NCBI GenBank assembly: GCA_048268845.1
Contig: JBLWUQ010000003.1
Coordinates: 62,001 to 126,000, forward strand
Reading direction: 5' to 3'
DNA length: 64,000 bases
Origin: Muriiphilus sp048268845
Lineage (GTDB): Bacteria; Pseudomonadota; Alphaproteobacteria; Rhodobacterales; Rhodobacteraceae
The notes under the pieces were generated by a model. It had not been told where the DNA came from and made no database searches. It saw only the letters and a list, made by a program, of their open reading frames with translations. Made by a program: the position numbers and the translations under genes. Of this stretch, positions 51,742 to 61,129 are shown piece by piece. Every line of letters starts with the position of its first letter. Positions within the stretch are counted from its first letter, which is position 1.

Positions 51742-52806
51742 ATGAGTGTATTCGTCATTGGATATTACGCAGCACTGATCGCCGCATCGAGCCTTGCGGC
51801 CTATTTCAACTACCGCCGGGTGTTCATGCTCCTGTTCTCGCTGACGCTGATATCCTTCGTGCTGGGCATCATCGGCGGCACCCCGGCGCTGCGCGCGGTC
51901 ACGATCTTCGCCGGTGCGCTGGCACTGGCCGTCGGCACCTCCTACGCGTTCAAGGAATTCCTGGTCCAGATCGCAAGGCCGAACATGGCCAAGGAGTTGC
52001 GCACCGCACCCCTGACCGCGTCGTTCGGGATGTTCGTGATCTTCACCTATGCCATCGCCGGCATCTTCGCGCCGGTGATCGCGCCGCACGGCGAATCCGA
52101 GATCATCGCCTCGGCCTTCGCGCCGGCGGACGCCAACATGCTGCTGGGGGCCGACCAGCTTGGCCGCGACCTGTTCAGCCGCATCATATTCGGCGCGCGC
52201 AACACCGTCGGGCTGGCGCTGAGCGCGACCATTCTGGCGTTCCTGATGGGGGCGATCGCGGGCCTGCTGGCCGCGGTAAAGGGCGGCTGGTTCGACCAGA
52301 TCATGGGAAGGCTGGCGGACGTCATCATGTCGGTCCCGTCGCTGATCTTCGCGCTTCTGATGCTGTCGATCTTCGGCACCAACCTGACCGTGATCGTGAT
52401 CGTCGTGGCGGTGATCTACTCGCCGCGGGTGTTCCGCCTCACGCGGGCGGTGGCGGGGAATATCGTGGTGATGGATTATGTCGAGGCGGCAAAGCTGCGC
52501 GGCGAAGGCGACTGGTATCTGATCCGGCGCGAAATCCTGCCGAATTCCATGTCACCGCTGATCGCCGAATTCGGGCTTGAGTTCTGTTTCGTGTTCCTGC
52601 TGATCGCCGGGCTCAGCTTTCTGGGCCTCGGCATCCAGCCACCAACTGCCGACTGGGGGTCTATGGTGCGCGAGAACGCGACGCTGATCTCGTTCGGCGA
52701 CATCACCCCGCTGATCCCCGCCGCGGCAATCGCGCTGCTGACGGTCTCGGTCAACTTCGTCGTCGACTGGATGCTGTTCCGGTCCTCCGGCCTGAAGGAG
52801 CAATAA
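51742..52806 (+). CDS. ABC transporter permease (DppC-type)
   Basis: The 354-residue protein has an unusual N-terminal extension of about 70 residues with extra hydrophobic helices before the standard DppC region (LTASFGMFVIFTYAIAGIFA, then LGADQLGRDLFSRIIFGARN). The EAA motif is YVEAAKLRGEGDWYLIRREI near residue 245. It begins 10 bases after the first permease gene. The extension makes it longer than the usual 280-300 residues. Confidence 0.93.
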   Translation: MSVFVIGYYAALIAASSLAAYFNYRRVFMLLFSLTLISFVLGIIGGTPALRAVTIFAGALALAVGTSYAFKEFLVQIARPNMAKELRTAPLTASFGMFVIFTYAIAGIFAPVIAPHGESEIIASAFAPADANMLLGADQLGRDLFSRIIFGARNTVGLALSATILAFLMGAIAGLLAAVKGGWFDQIMGRLADVIMSVPSLIFALLMLSIFGTNLTVIVIVVAVIYSPRVFRLTRAVAGNIVVMDYVEAAKLRGEGDWYLIRREILPNSMSPLIAEFGLEFCFVFLLIAGLSFLGLGIQPPTADWGSMVRENATLISFGDITPLIPAAAIALLTVSVNFVVDWMLFRSSGLKEQ

Positions 52807-52807
52807 G

Positions 52808-54490
52808 ATGGACAAGTTCGCCGACAAGCAAGTCCTGCTGGAGATCAAGGATCTCTGGATCCAGGGATACTCGGACGAGGAATGGGTCGACATCATCAAG
52901 GGGGTCAACCTGACGCTTCACCGCGGCGAGGTGATGGGGCTGATCGGCGAATCCGGCGCCGGCAAATCCACCATCGGCGCGGCCGCGATGGGTTACGCGC
53001 GCGACGGCACCCGGATCTCGCAGGGCACGATCGAGTTCGACGGGATGGAACTGACCACCGCCTCGACATCCGAGCGCCGCGCGTTGCGCGGCTCGCGCAT
53101 CGCCTATGTCGCGCAGTCCGCGGCGGCGTCGTTCAACCCGGCGCACAAGCTGATCGACCAGTATACCGAGGCGCCGGTGCACTACCGGATGAAATCCCGG
53201 CTCGAGGCGCAGGAAGACGCGATGGAGCTTTACGAGCGCCTGCGCCTGCCCAACCCGCAGGAGATCGGCTTTCGCTATCCCCACCAAGTCTCGGGCGGGC
53301 AGTTGCAACGGGCGATGACGGCGATGGCGATGTCGTGCCGTCCGGACCTGATCATCTTCGACGAACCGACCACCGCGCTTGACGTGACCACCCAGATCGA
53401 GGTGCTGGCGGCGATCCGCGACATCGTAGACCAGTTCGACACCGCCGCGATCTACATCACCCACGACCTCGCGGTGGTGGCGCAGATGGCCGACACGATC
53501 AAGGTGCTGCTGAAGGGCGAAGAGGTCGAACAGGCCTCGACCGAGGATATGATGGACAATCCGCAGGAGGATTACACCAAGAGCCTCTGGGCGGTGCGCA
53601 GTTTCAAGCAACCGCAGAAATCGCGCCCGACCGACGGCACCTTGCCGGTGATCTCGGTTCAGAACGTGCACGCGGCCTATACCGACGGGATCAAGGTTCT
53701 CGATGACGTGTCCTTCGACATCTATCCGGGCATGACGGTGGCGGTCGTCGGCGAATCCGGCTCGGGCAAGTCGACCACGGCACGGGTCATCACCGGGCTG
53801 CTGCCGCCGATGGAAGGCCAGGTGCTGTTCAAGGGTGAAGTGCTGCCGCCGAAATACACCGACCGGACCCGCGATCAGCTGCGTCAGGCGCAGATGATCT
53901 ATCAGATGGCCGACACCGCGTTGAACCCGAAGGTCAAGATCCACGAGATCATCGGCCGCCCGGCGCAGTTCTATTCCGGCCTCAAGGGCGCCGCGCTGAA
54001 ACAGCGGGTGGATGAGTTGCTCGACCTGATCGAGCTGGAGCCGTCGCAATATTACAACCGCTATCCGCCGGAGCTGTCAGGCGGGCAGAAACAGCGCGTC
54101 GGCATCGCGCGCGCGCTGGCGGCGAAACCCGATTTCATCATCTGCGACGAGGTGACAAGCGCGCTGGATCAACTGGTCGCCGAGGGCATCCTGAAACTGC
54201 TCGGCCGGCTCCAGAGAGAGTTCGGCCTTGCCTACATGTTCATCACCCACGACCTTGCCACCGTGCGCTCGATCGCCGACGAGGTGGTGGTGATGCAGAA
54301 TGGCAAGGTGGTGGAACAGGGACCGAAGGACGAGATGTTCAGGCCGCCGCACCACCCCTATACCGACCTCCTGCTGTCGTCGGTGCCGGAGATGGACCCG
54401 AACTGGCTGACCGACCTGCTGGAAGAGCGCGGCACCGACAACATCGGCGAAGCGGCGACGCAACGCGGCGACGCGGCACCGTCGAGCTAG
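52808..54490 (+). CDS. Fused double ATP-binding ABC protein (DppD-DppF type)
   Basis: The 560-residue protein has two nucleotide-binding domains in one chain. The first has Walker A GESGAGKST near residue 48, signature VSGGQLQRAM and Walker B LIIFDEPTTALD. The second has Walker A GESGSGKST near residue 315, signature LSGGQKQRVG and Walker B FIICDEVTSALD. All catalytic residues are present, so both sites look active. The gene starts one base after the permease stop. It powers the importer for either binding protein. Confidence 0.95.
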   Translation: MDKFADKQVLLEIKDLWIQGYSDEEWVDIIKGVNLTLHRGEVMGLIGESGAGKSTIGAAAMGYARDGTRISQGTIEFDGMELTTASTSERRALRGSRIAYVAQSAAASFNPAHKLIDQYTEAPVHYRMKSRLEAQEDAMELYERLRLPNPQEIGFRYPHQVSGGQLQRAMTAMAMSCRPDLIIFDEPTTALDVTTQIEVLAAIRDIVDQFDTAAIYITHDLAVVAQMADTIKVLLKGEEVEQASTEDMMDNPQEDYTKSLWAVRSFKQPQKSRPTDGTLPVISVQNVHAAYTDGIKVLDDVSFDIYPGMTVAVVGESGSGKSTTARVITGLLPPMEGQVLFKGEVLPPKYTDRTRDQLRQAQMIYQMADTALNPKVKIHEIIGRPAQFYSGLKGAALKQRVDELLDLIELEPSQYYNRYPPELSGGQKQRVGIARALAAKPDFIICDEVTSALDQLVAEGILKLLGRLQREFGLAYMFITHDLATVRSIADEVVVMQNGKVVEQGPKDEMFRPPHHPYTDLLLSSVPEMDPNWLTDLLEERGTDNIGEAATQRGDAAPSS

Positions 54491-54521
54491 AGAGGCATCG
54501 GCGCAGGGTGGCGGGGCGGCG

Positions 54522-55577
54522 TCAGTCCGCCTCCAACCCCTCCGAGACGACGATCAGGCATCTGGCCTCTGCCGGCAGATCGAGCACCCGGATCGCCGCC
54601 AGACCCGCCGCGCCGCTGGGTGTGGTGGCGATGCCAGCCTTAGCCAGATCCGCGACAGCCTCCGTCGCCTGAAGGTCGCTCACCGTGACGAATGTGTTCG
54701 CCGTCGCCCGAAGCGCCTCGAACGCCAGCAGCGAGGCATCCTTGCAGTCGAGCCGCCCCATGTTCGACGGCGGCCCGCCGGCATGGCTGAGCGTCCCGGC
54801 CTTGAGACTGCGCTGCAGACAGGGGGCGGCCTCAGGTTCCACGATTATGATTTCGGGCTGATGCGGCCAGAAGGCGCGGATATGCGCCGCAAGCGCCGCC
54901 GCCAGACCGCCAACCCCGGCCTGCACCAGCACATGACTTGGCCAGACGCCCTCGGCGGCGAAGCTCTGGCGACATTCCTCGGCCAGAACCGCATAGCCCT
55001 CCATCACCAGCGCGGGCGGCGCGGTGTAGCCCGGCCATGATCCGTCCGCGAGGTGAAGCCAGCCGTTCACCTCGGCCAACCGGGCCGCCTCGGCCACGCT
55101 GTCCTCATAGGTGCCGTCAACGCGGATGACCTCGGCGCCCTTGGCGCGGATGCGGTCGGCAAACGCTTCCGGCACCGCCGATGCCAGCACGATCGCGGCG
55201 CGCGCGCCAAACACCTTTGCCCCGGCGGCGACCGACAATCCGTGATTGCCCGCGCTGGCGGTGACGAAGGTAAGTTCGCCCGCCAGCGCCAGCGCCTTCG
55301 GGTCGCGCGGATCGGCCACGCCCGCCCGATCGAGGATCATCTGCAACACCGCGAAGGCCCCGCCAAGCGCCTTGAAACTGCCAAGACCCATGCGCGCGGT
55401 CTCGTCCTTGATCCAAAGCCCCGCGACACCAAGTCCGGCAGCCAGTGCGGGCATCGGCAGGAGCGGTGTCGGCTTATGGACCGGACAGGCCCCGAGCAGC
55501 GCCAGCGGGCGGTCAGCGGAAATGCGAAACCCGGCGTTCATCGGGTCGGTCGGCAATGGCTCGTTCAGAGTAATCAT
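54522..55577 (-). CDS. Diaminopropionate ammonia-lyase-like PLP enzyme
   Basis: The 351-residue fold-type II PLP enzyme has the PLP Lys in LGSFKALGGAFAV, the ASAGNHGLSVA loop and, near residue 260, MGRLDCKDASLLAFEALRA, which is typical of 2,3-diaminopropionate ammonia-lyase and its relatives. It converts amino acids to 2-oxo acids and ammonia. I start at 55577 (MITLNEPLPTD); a longer form to 55700 is possible. It converges on the ABC operon and fits a role in using its substrate, which is inference. Confidence 0.82.
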   Translation of the reverse strand: MITLNEPLPTDPMNAGFRISADRPLALLGACPVHKPTPLLPMPALAAGLGVAGLWIKDETARMGLGSFKALGGAFAVLQMILDRAGVADPRDPKALALAGELTFVTASAGNHGLSVAAGAKVFGARAAIVLASAVPEAFADRIRAKGAEVIRVDGTYEDSVAEAARLAEVNGWLHLADGSWPGYTAPPALVMEGYAVLAEECRQSFAAEGVWPSHVLVQAGVGGLAAALAAHIRAFWPHQPEIIIVEPEAAPCLQRSLKAGTLSHAGGPPSNMGRLDCKDASLLAFEALRATANTFVTVSDLQATEAVADLAKAGIATTPSGAAGLAAIRVLDLPAEARCLIVVSEGLEAD

Positions 55578-55715
55578 GTTCGCATCATACCGGTGTCTTG
55601 CATGTTTCGGACGATCATTCGGCGTGTTCGGCACAAATTTCTGCTCGATATCCGGCCCAAGCGCCATCGTGCCGACAATGCCAGCGGCGGACCTTTCCAC
55701 AAAATCAGGGCCACT

Positions 55716-56150
55716 TCAGTCCTGTGGGAACAGCGCGCGCATCTCGTCGGGCACCATCCGTTTGATATCCTGCACCTGACCTTTTGGCACCCGTGCCGCG
55801 ATCATGCCGAGCACCGCCCGCGCCGCGCCTTCGGGGTTCATGAGAATTGCGCCCTCAAGCCCGTTTTCCACCCTTTTCAGGAATTCGGCGCGGGTGCGGT
55901 AGCCTTCGGGTTTGCCGCTGGGACGGTAATTCTCCCAATAGATGCCGCGTATGAGAAGCGGCAGGTTTGCGCTGAGGTCAAACGCTTCTTCTACGGTCAG
56001 ACGGTCGCGCAGCGCCCAAAGCACCGAACGAAGCGCATGATACTGACGCTGCGTGTCGGGGCCGACAGCATCGCTCTTGCCCACGTCATTCAGCCAGAGG
56101 TGGGTCTGTTGCAGCGTCTTGTCGAATGTGTCCAAACCGGTCTGGGTCAT
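55716..56150 (-). CDS. DUF2267 protein
   Basis: The 144-residue cytoplasmic protein has the helical pattern of DUF2267 (FDKTLQQTHLWLNDV, then HALRSVLWALRDRLTVEEA and LSANLPLLIRGIYWENYRP). Such proteins are often encoded beside general-stress genes. Their function is unknown. AGGAGA before the ATG at 56150 decides the start. Confidence 0.8.
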   Translation of the reverse strand: MTQTGLDTFDKTLQQTHLWLNDVGKSDAVGPDTQRQYHALRSVLWALRDRLTVEEAFDLSANLPLLIRGIYWENYRPSGKPEGYRTRAEFLKRVENGLEGAILMNPEGAARAVLGMIAARVPKGQVQDIKRMVPDEMRALFPQD

Positions 56151-56534
56151 GATATTCTCCTTTTCTGTTGCTGCTGAAAACACGTCGTGATCCGCCATTC
56201 GAACCATCCCCAGTCTGGGCCGGGTTCTGCGCGATTTGATCAGGCGGACGGGCTGGAAGCGTCTGCCGATTTCATCAATTTCGCCGCGACTGTATTTCCG
56301 ATGGCGCTTTGCGGTGGTCATTCGTTGTCGTCACGTCCAAGCCTCAAGCTTTTCTGCCGTTTCCGCAAGGCCGATGAACCAATGGGCTATCCAGCGCCGA
56401 TGCCGGGAAGAAGCGCGACGCGGGTGCTGCCGGGTGTGCGGATGTGTGCGCTTGAATAGCGCGGTGCGCATCCACATCATTGTATCATGTTCCAGAACAA
56501 TACGCGCGGGATGCAGATAGAAAAGAAAGCCGTC
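56151..56534. other. Divergent region between DUF2267 and RtcB-like genes
   Basis: The region spans 384 bases. Long frames cross it, but they have no ribosome-binding site and no family likeness. I see no clear promoter pair and no dyad worth naming. Confidence 0.35.
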
Positions 56535-57728
56535 ATGAAAAAGATAGTGGTAATAGGCGACGCCGAAGAGGGCGCGATCAGGCAGGCAAAGAATTGTCTT
56601 GTCGAGGCGGAAGCCATGCTGCTCATGGCGGACAACCATAAGGGATACGGCATGCCGGTGGGCGGCGTGGCGGTCTACAAGGACAGGATACCGCCAGCCG
56701 GGGTCGGATTCGACATCGGCTGCGGCAACAAGGCGGTCAGGACCAATCTGAAACTGAAGGATATCGAGGCGCGGCTGGAGCCCTTGGCCGACAGGATCTT
56801 CGACACCCTGGCGTTCGGGGTGGGGCAAGGCAACAAGATCAGGGTCGAACACGAGCTGTTCGACGATCCGGTCTGGCAGGAGTCCGATTTCCTCAGGAGT
56901 TCAGGCAATCTGAAGGCGACCGCGCGCGCGCAACTGGGCTCGATCGGGGCTGGCAATCACTATGTCGACGTGTTCGCGGACGAGGATGACCGGATCTGGG
57001 TCGGCGTTCATTTCGGTTCGCGTCATCTGGGCCATTCGATCGCGTCGCATTTCATGAAAGAGGCCGGCGACAATCTGAACATCATGGATTCAACGCCCAA
57101 GACGCTGGATGTGAATTCGCCAACGGGCCAGGATTATATCGCCTGCATGAAACTGGCGGGAAGATACGCCTATGCCGGTCGGGACTGGGTCTGTGATACC
57201 GTGGTGGATATCCTTGGCGGCGAGATCCTCGACGAGGTCCACAACCATCACAACTACGCCTGGCATGAAGAACACGGCGGCAAGAAATACTGGGTTGTGC
57301 GCAAGGGCGCGACACCCGCATTTCCGGGGCAACGCGGGTTCGTCGGCGCCTCGATGGGCGACGATTCCGTGATCCTGCAAGGTGTGGACAGCGAGGAATC
57401 GCGCGCGCTGTTCTACTCGACCGTCCACGGGGCGGGGCGCGTCATGTCACGCACCGAGGCTGCGGGAAGACGACGCAAGATCACGACCCAGAGAAAACGG
57501 GCGGACGGAACCACATATGATTTTGACGAATGGGTGCAGATGGGCGGCGCGGTGGACTTTCAGAATGTGAAGGAAAAGATCGCCCGAAAGGGAATTGTCC
57601 TGCGAGGCGCGAGCGCGGATGAGGCCCCGGAGGTCTACAAGGATCTGCGGGAAGTGCTGGAAGCACACGAAGGCACGGTGGAAATCCTGCACTGGCTGCG
57701 CCCGTTGATCGTATGCATGGCCGAATGA
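56535..57728 (+). CDS. RtcB-family RNA ligase
   Basis: The 397-residue protein shows the RtcB metal and GMP sites: FDIGCGNKAVRTN near residue 60 (usually DIGCGM), AGNHYVDVF near residue 140, HFGSRHLGHSIASHF near residue 160, HNHHNYAWHEEHG near residue 238, RKGATPAFPGQ near residue 257, and STVHGAGRVMSRTEA with the guanylylated His near residue 298. RtcB joins RNA ends bearing 2',3'-cyclic phosphate. No archease or RtcA is nearby. The start could also be 56511 or 56487. Confidence 0.85.
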   Translation: MKKIVVIGDAEEGAIRQAKNCLVEAEAMLLMADNHKGYGMPVGGVAVYKDRIPPAGVGFDIGCGNKAVRTNLKLKDIEARLEPLADRIFDTLAFGVGQGNKIRVEHELFDDPVWQESDFLRSSGNLKATARAQLGSIGAGNHYVDVFADEDDRIWVGVHFGSRHLGHSIASHFMKEAGDNLNIMDSTPKTLDVNSPTGQDYIACMKLAGRYAYAGRDWVCDTVVDILGGEILDEVHNHHNYAWHEEHGGKKYWVVRKGATPAFPGQRGFVGASMGDDSVILQGVDSEESRALFYSTVHGAGRVMSRTEAAGRRRKITTQRKRADGTTYDFDEWVQMGGAVDFQNVKEKIARKGIVLRGASADEAPEVYKDLREVLEAHEGTVEILHWLRPLIVCMAE

Positions 57729-58139
57729 CCTGACACACATTTCGATGCGATTTCGCCGTGGTTCGGGCGGTTATCTCTTTTCCGAAAGCAGCCGCCGTCG
57801 TCCTGGCCCGTCTCAGCGAGGCACAGGGTTTCGGATATTTCACCATTGCCAGTATGGGCGACGAAATCGCCCAATCCTGCAACCCGACGCCGAATTCATC
57901 AAGGCCGCGCATGTGCTCATCCGCGGTCAGAATGCCGCATCATGGCCCTCTGCAGTTGACAAACGCCAATAAATCTGGCATGTTACTGATAATAAACGGC
58001 ATTTAGGCGAATTCAGGATCAAGGATCTATTATTCGCCTAGCCTTTGCTCCCGACAGTTCGGTTTACCCTGCAAAAGGCGTCAGAAGAAATTCTGGGCAT
58101 GTCAGATCGCAGGGATGACGCATTATTTTGGAGGACACG
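57729..58139. other. Intergenic region with one long-loop inverted repeat
   Basis: This 411-base region has no gene I can support. It contains TAGGCGAA (58004-58011) and TTCGCCTA (58033-58040), perfect arms with a 21-base loop, about 100 bases before the next start. The right half is AT-rich and likely holds the promoter for the small gene at 58140. Confidence 0.4.
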
Positions 58140-58373
58140 ATGTCACACCGCAATCACGCCAGTTACGATTCCGTAGTCAAGGTCACCCCGCAAGAGGCCG
58201 AGCGCAACAAGCGCATCATGGGCAAGAGCGAGGCCGCAGAGAAAGATCCGCGTGGAGTGGATTATTCCATCGGACAGCTACCGACGGACGAGGCTGAGGC
58301 AGACGCCGCTACCCCCTCTGAAAAAGACCCGAACACCGCCACGGACGACAAACAGGAAACCCGTAAAGACTGA
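58140..58373 (+). CDS. Small hydrophilic protein, unknown
   Basis: The product has 77 residues, highly charged and predicted disordered toward the end (EAEADAATPSEKDPNTATDD). GGAGG lies five bases before the ATG at 58140. It has no signal peptide or membrane segment. Its composition recalls small stress-induced hydrophilic proteins, but no family is recognised. Confidence 0.6.
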   Translation: MSHRNHASYDSVVKVTPQEAERNKRIMGKSEAAEKDPRGVDYSIGQLPTDEAEADAATPSEKDPNTATDDKQETRKD

Positions 58374-58504
58374 AACCGCATCAGCGTCTTGTGCAGTCGG
58401 CGGACTGAGCATGGTGGCACGAGATTTTGGGCTTCTACCCTGACCGACGGGGCGCAAATCCTTGCGGCCCCGCCTCGGGTTTATTCAAGGAAGGACTAGA
58501 GAAA

Positions 58505-59605
58505 ATGACGAAACGTGTTTTCGCGCTGGAAGATGAACATCGCGCCCTGGGCGCTGAATTCATGGACTGGAACGGCTTGAAGCTGGCTGCGAGCTATTCC
58601 GGGATCACGGTTGAACAAGAGCACGACGCGGTGCGTGATGCAGCCGGGATGTACGACCTCACCGCGTTCCGCAAGCTCTGGCTCAGGGGCCCCGATGCGC
58701 GTGCGGTTCTGGATCAGGCCTGCACCCGCGACATCACCAAGCTCAAGAAGAACAGAGCGACCTATACCTGTGTGCTGACCGACGACGGCGGGGTGGTCGA
58801 TGACAGCGTCGTCTTCTGCACGGCCGACGACGCGTTCCTCTATGTCATCGGCACCGGCAACAGTGGCGAGGTCATCGAGAACATTGCCAAGGGCAAGGAT
58901 GTCGAACTGGAATGGGATAACTCGCTGCAACTCATGTCGCTTCAGGGCCCGAAGGCGGTCGATATCCTCGCGCCGAATGCCAGTGGCGATGTCGCCGGGT
59001 TGCGGTTCTTTCAGCACCTCGAGTCCAGGCTGTTCGACCGCGACGTGATGATTGCCCGCGTCGGATATTCCGGCGAGCGCGGCTATGAGATCTATGCATC
59101 GGCGGAAGATGCGCCGCATGTCTGGCGCAGCATTCTTGAGGCCGGCAAGGACCACGGCATCCAGCCTTGCTCGTTCGCCAGCCTTACGCCGGTGCGTGTC
59201 GAGGCGGGGCTGTTGTTCCACCCGTTTGACGTCAACGAGGACACGACGCCTTGGGAGGTCGGCCTTGGCTTCACCATCGACAAGACGAAGGATGACTTCG
59301 TCGGCCGCGATGCCGTTCTGGCAAAGGAAGGCAAGGAGCGTTTCCTGACACGCGGTGTCTCGTGCCCGTCGGACAAGCTGGTTTTCGAAGGCAACGACGA
59401 GCTTTACCGGAATGGCAAGAAGGTCGGAACGATCATCAGCCCCGCCTATTCGCACCGCATGAAACGGTCGCTCGCGATCGCCTATCTCGACCCGGACGTG
59501 ACCGAAGGGGCGAAGCTGACGGTTGGCAATGCCGCCGGCGCGCAGGACGTCACTGTCGAGGATCTGCCGTTCTACGACAAGAAGAAGGAACGGCTTCGCG
59601 CGTGA
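58505..59605 (+). CDS. GcvT-family aminomethyltransferase-like protein
   Basis: The 366-residue protein has the folate-binding GcvT domain (about 30-260: EHDAVRDAAGMYDLTAFRK, ACTRDITKLKKNRATYTCVL, RVGYSGERGYEIYAS) and a C-terminal barrel (about 275-360). There are no gcvH or gcvP genes nearby, so it is probably a tetrahydrofolate-dependent demethylase of an unknown substrate rather than part of glycine cleavage. AGGACTAGAG precedes the ATG at 58505. Confidence 0.83.
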   Translation: MTKRVFALEDEHRALGAEFMDWNGLKLAASYSGITVEQEHDAVRDAAGMYDLTAFRKLWLRGPDARAVLDQACTRDITKLKKNRATYTCVLTDDGGVVDDSVVFCTADDAFLYVIGTGNSGEVIENIAKGKDVELEWDNSLQLMSLQGPKAVDILAPNASGDVAGLRFFQHLESRLFDRDVMIARVGYSGERGYEIYASAEDAPHVWRSILEAGKDHGIQPCSFASLTPVRVEAGLLFHPFDVNEDTTPWEVGLGFTIDKTKDDFVGRDAVLAKEGKERFLTRGVSCPSDKLVFEGNDELYRNGKKVGTIISPAYSHRMKRSLAIAYLDPDVTEGAKLTVGNAAGAQDVTVEDLPFYDKKKERLRA

Positions 59606-59739
59606 GCGAACAGCATCCGCCGTATCCGGCACTTTGATATGCCGGGTGCGGTCAGAGGTGACGTTGCAGGGGGCTGCTCATCCACGCTCGTGATTGCTCA
59701 GGGCTTGCCTTGGGTCCGTCAAGGACCCGGACAGAAGCA

Positions 59740-60111
59740 TCACGACGGCTTCGAAGACTTGTGCGGCAAGGCTTCGGGGTCGGCAGCCTCCTCACCCGGC
59801 AAGCGCGCGCCAGTCGATGGCGCGATCTCGATGCGTTTCCAGGCGCGATCCAGAGCCTGCCGCATCTCGCCCCGCGCCATTTCGATGTCGGTCTTCATGT
59901 CCTTCCACGCATCGCCCTGGGCATCGTGCAGCTCTCGCCAATAGGTCTCGGCCCTTTTCTGATACGCGGCCAGTCTTTCAACTTCGGCCATGAGATTCAT
60001 CCGAACATCGCCATGCTCGTTCTCCACTTTTGCGCGCAATCTGCCGACAACGGCGATCCATTCGTCAAGCTGCGCCCGCAGTTCATTTTCAAAGGCTTCC
60101 TTGCCTTCCAT
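59740..60111 (-). CDS. Sll1863-like coiled-coil stress protein
   Basis: The 123-residue protein is mostly helical with heptad-like patterns (FENELRAQLDEWIAVVGRLR, then RMNLMAEVERLAAYQKRAET and AWKDMKTDIEMARGEM). It fits the small cytoplasmic Sll1863-type family, seen with stress genes. GGAG lies before the ATG at 60111. The long upstream open frame has Pro/Arg-rich sequence and is not part of it. Confidence 0.75.
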   Translation of the reverse strand: MEGKEAFENELRAQLDEWIAVVGRLRAKVENEHGDVRMNLMAEVERLAAYQKRAETYWRELHDAQGDAWKDMKTDIEMARGEMRQALDRAWKRIEIAPSTGARLPGEEAADPEALPHKSSKPS

Positions 60112-60525
60112 ATCAATTACTCCTTCATTTTCCGGCCAGGGCGGCCTGGATCTCGCATTCGTTTCCGTGCTCACCGCAATCCCCTGAACATCCCACATCG
60201 GCGGTCGGATTGATACACCGTCGAGGCGACGGGCGATCGACAAAGATCGCGCCCCACGGGCAGGAGTGGCTGGGTCCGTGACGGGCAGCGTGACATGCGG
60301 CCTGGGCCTGCCTGAGCGGCGTGCGACAACGGGCATTGCCGCCGGGCGTGGCGTTCCATGACCATCACGCACAACGACATCGCCACTGCCTGACGCGACA
60401 ACAACGCCTGTTGCAAGCGCCTCGGCCAAGACCCATTTATCAAGTATGAGTTGATCCATGTTCAGGCGCAATTTGACCGTGGATTGTGCAAACGACAGAT
60501 TTCACTGCTGCAAAGGAACTGCCTG
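60112..60525. other. Divergent region between coiled-coil and host-attachment genes
   Basis: The 414-base region should carry both promoters. An in-frame extension of the minus-strand gene crosses it but has no ribosome-binding site and an implausible composition. I see no dyad or RNA fold to report. Confidence 0.35.
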
Positions 60526-60966
60526 ATGAAACTGAAGACTGACACCTGGGTCGTCGTGGCCAATGGCAACAAATACCTTATCCTCCATAATCTTGGCTGG
60601 CCCGATCATCTGGATTTGCGCGTGATGAAACATGACGAGATCGACGTGCCGCAGACCCAGGACCTCGCCCGCGACCGCGCAGGGCGCCAGGCGGAGAAGT
60701 TTCGTCATGGGGTCAGCGGGTTCAAGCAGGTCGATGAGCACGAGGCAAGGGAAACGGCGTTCGCCAAGGCCTTGGTTGCCAAGCTGAATGAACGGGCGCA
60801 GCAGAAACGGTTCAAGGATATCGTGATCATCGCGGACCCCGAAACCCTCGGCGAAATGCGGCCGACATATAGCGGGCAGCTCAAGGAGCTTCTGGTCGGC
60901 GAAATCCCGAAGGACCTGACGAATCTCACGATCCCTGATATCGAAGCGGTTGTGAACGCGGCCTGA
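60526..60966 (+). CDS. Host attachment protein family (baeRF-type)
   Basis: The 146-residue protein begins TWVVVANGNKYLILHNLG, the typical start of the family, and has HEARETAFAKALVAKLNERA and FKDIVIIADPETLGEMRP in the middle. The family is related to release-factor-like domains and, despite the name, has no proven part in host attachment. AAAGGAA precedes the ATG at 60526. Confidence 0.85.
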   Translation: MKLKTDTWVVVANGNKYLILHNLGWPDHLDLRVMKHDEIDVPQTQDLARDRAGRQAEKFRHGVSGFKQVDEHEARETAFAKALVAKLNERAQQKRFKDIVIIADPETLGEMRPTYSGQLKELLVGEIPKDLTNLTIPDIEAVVNAA

Positions 60967-61129
60967 AAAACCGGCCGAGATACGTGCGATCGGGAAGAAA
61001 ACGCCAGTCGTAAGTGCCGGACGGGCAAAGCCGCCGGTTTCAGCCAATACTTGACGACCGACGGCGGCCCAATTTTCAAGCCGGTTCTGCATGATCGGCA
61101 TTTCAGCGACGAACGATAAGGAGCATCAG

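Noticed and set aside
58505..59605. DMSP demethylase DmdA
   Set aside because: The protein is of similar length, but its N-terminal region does not resemble DmdA as I remember it. Only the general GcvT fold is supported.
60526..60966. Phage-related island because of the host attachment name
   Set aside because: No integrase, phage structural gene or repeat is nearby. The family name does not reflect a proven phage role.
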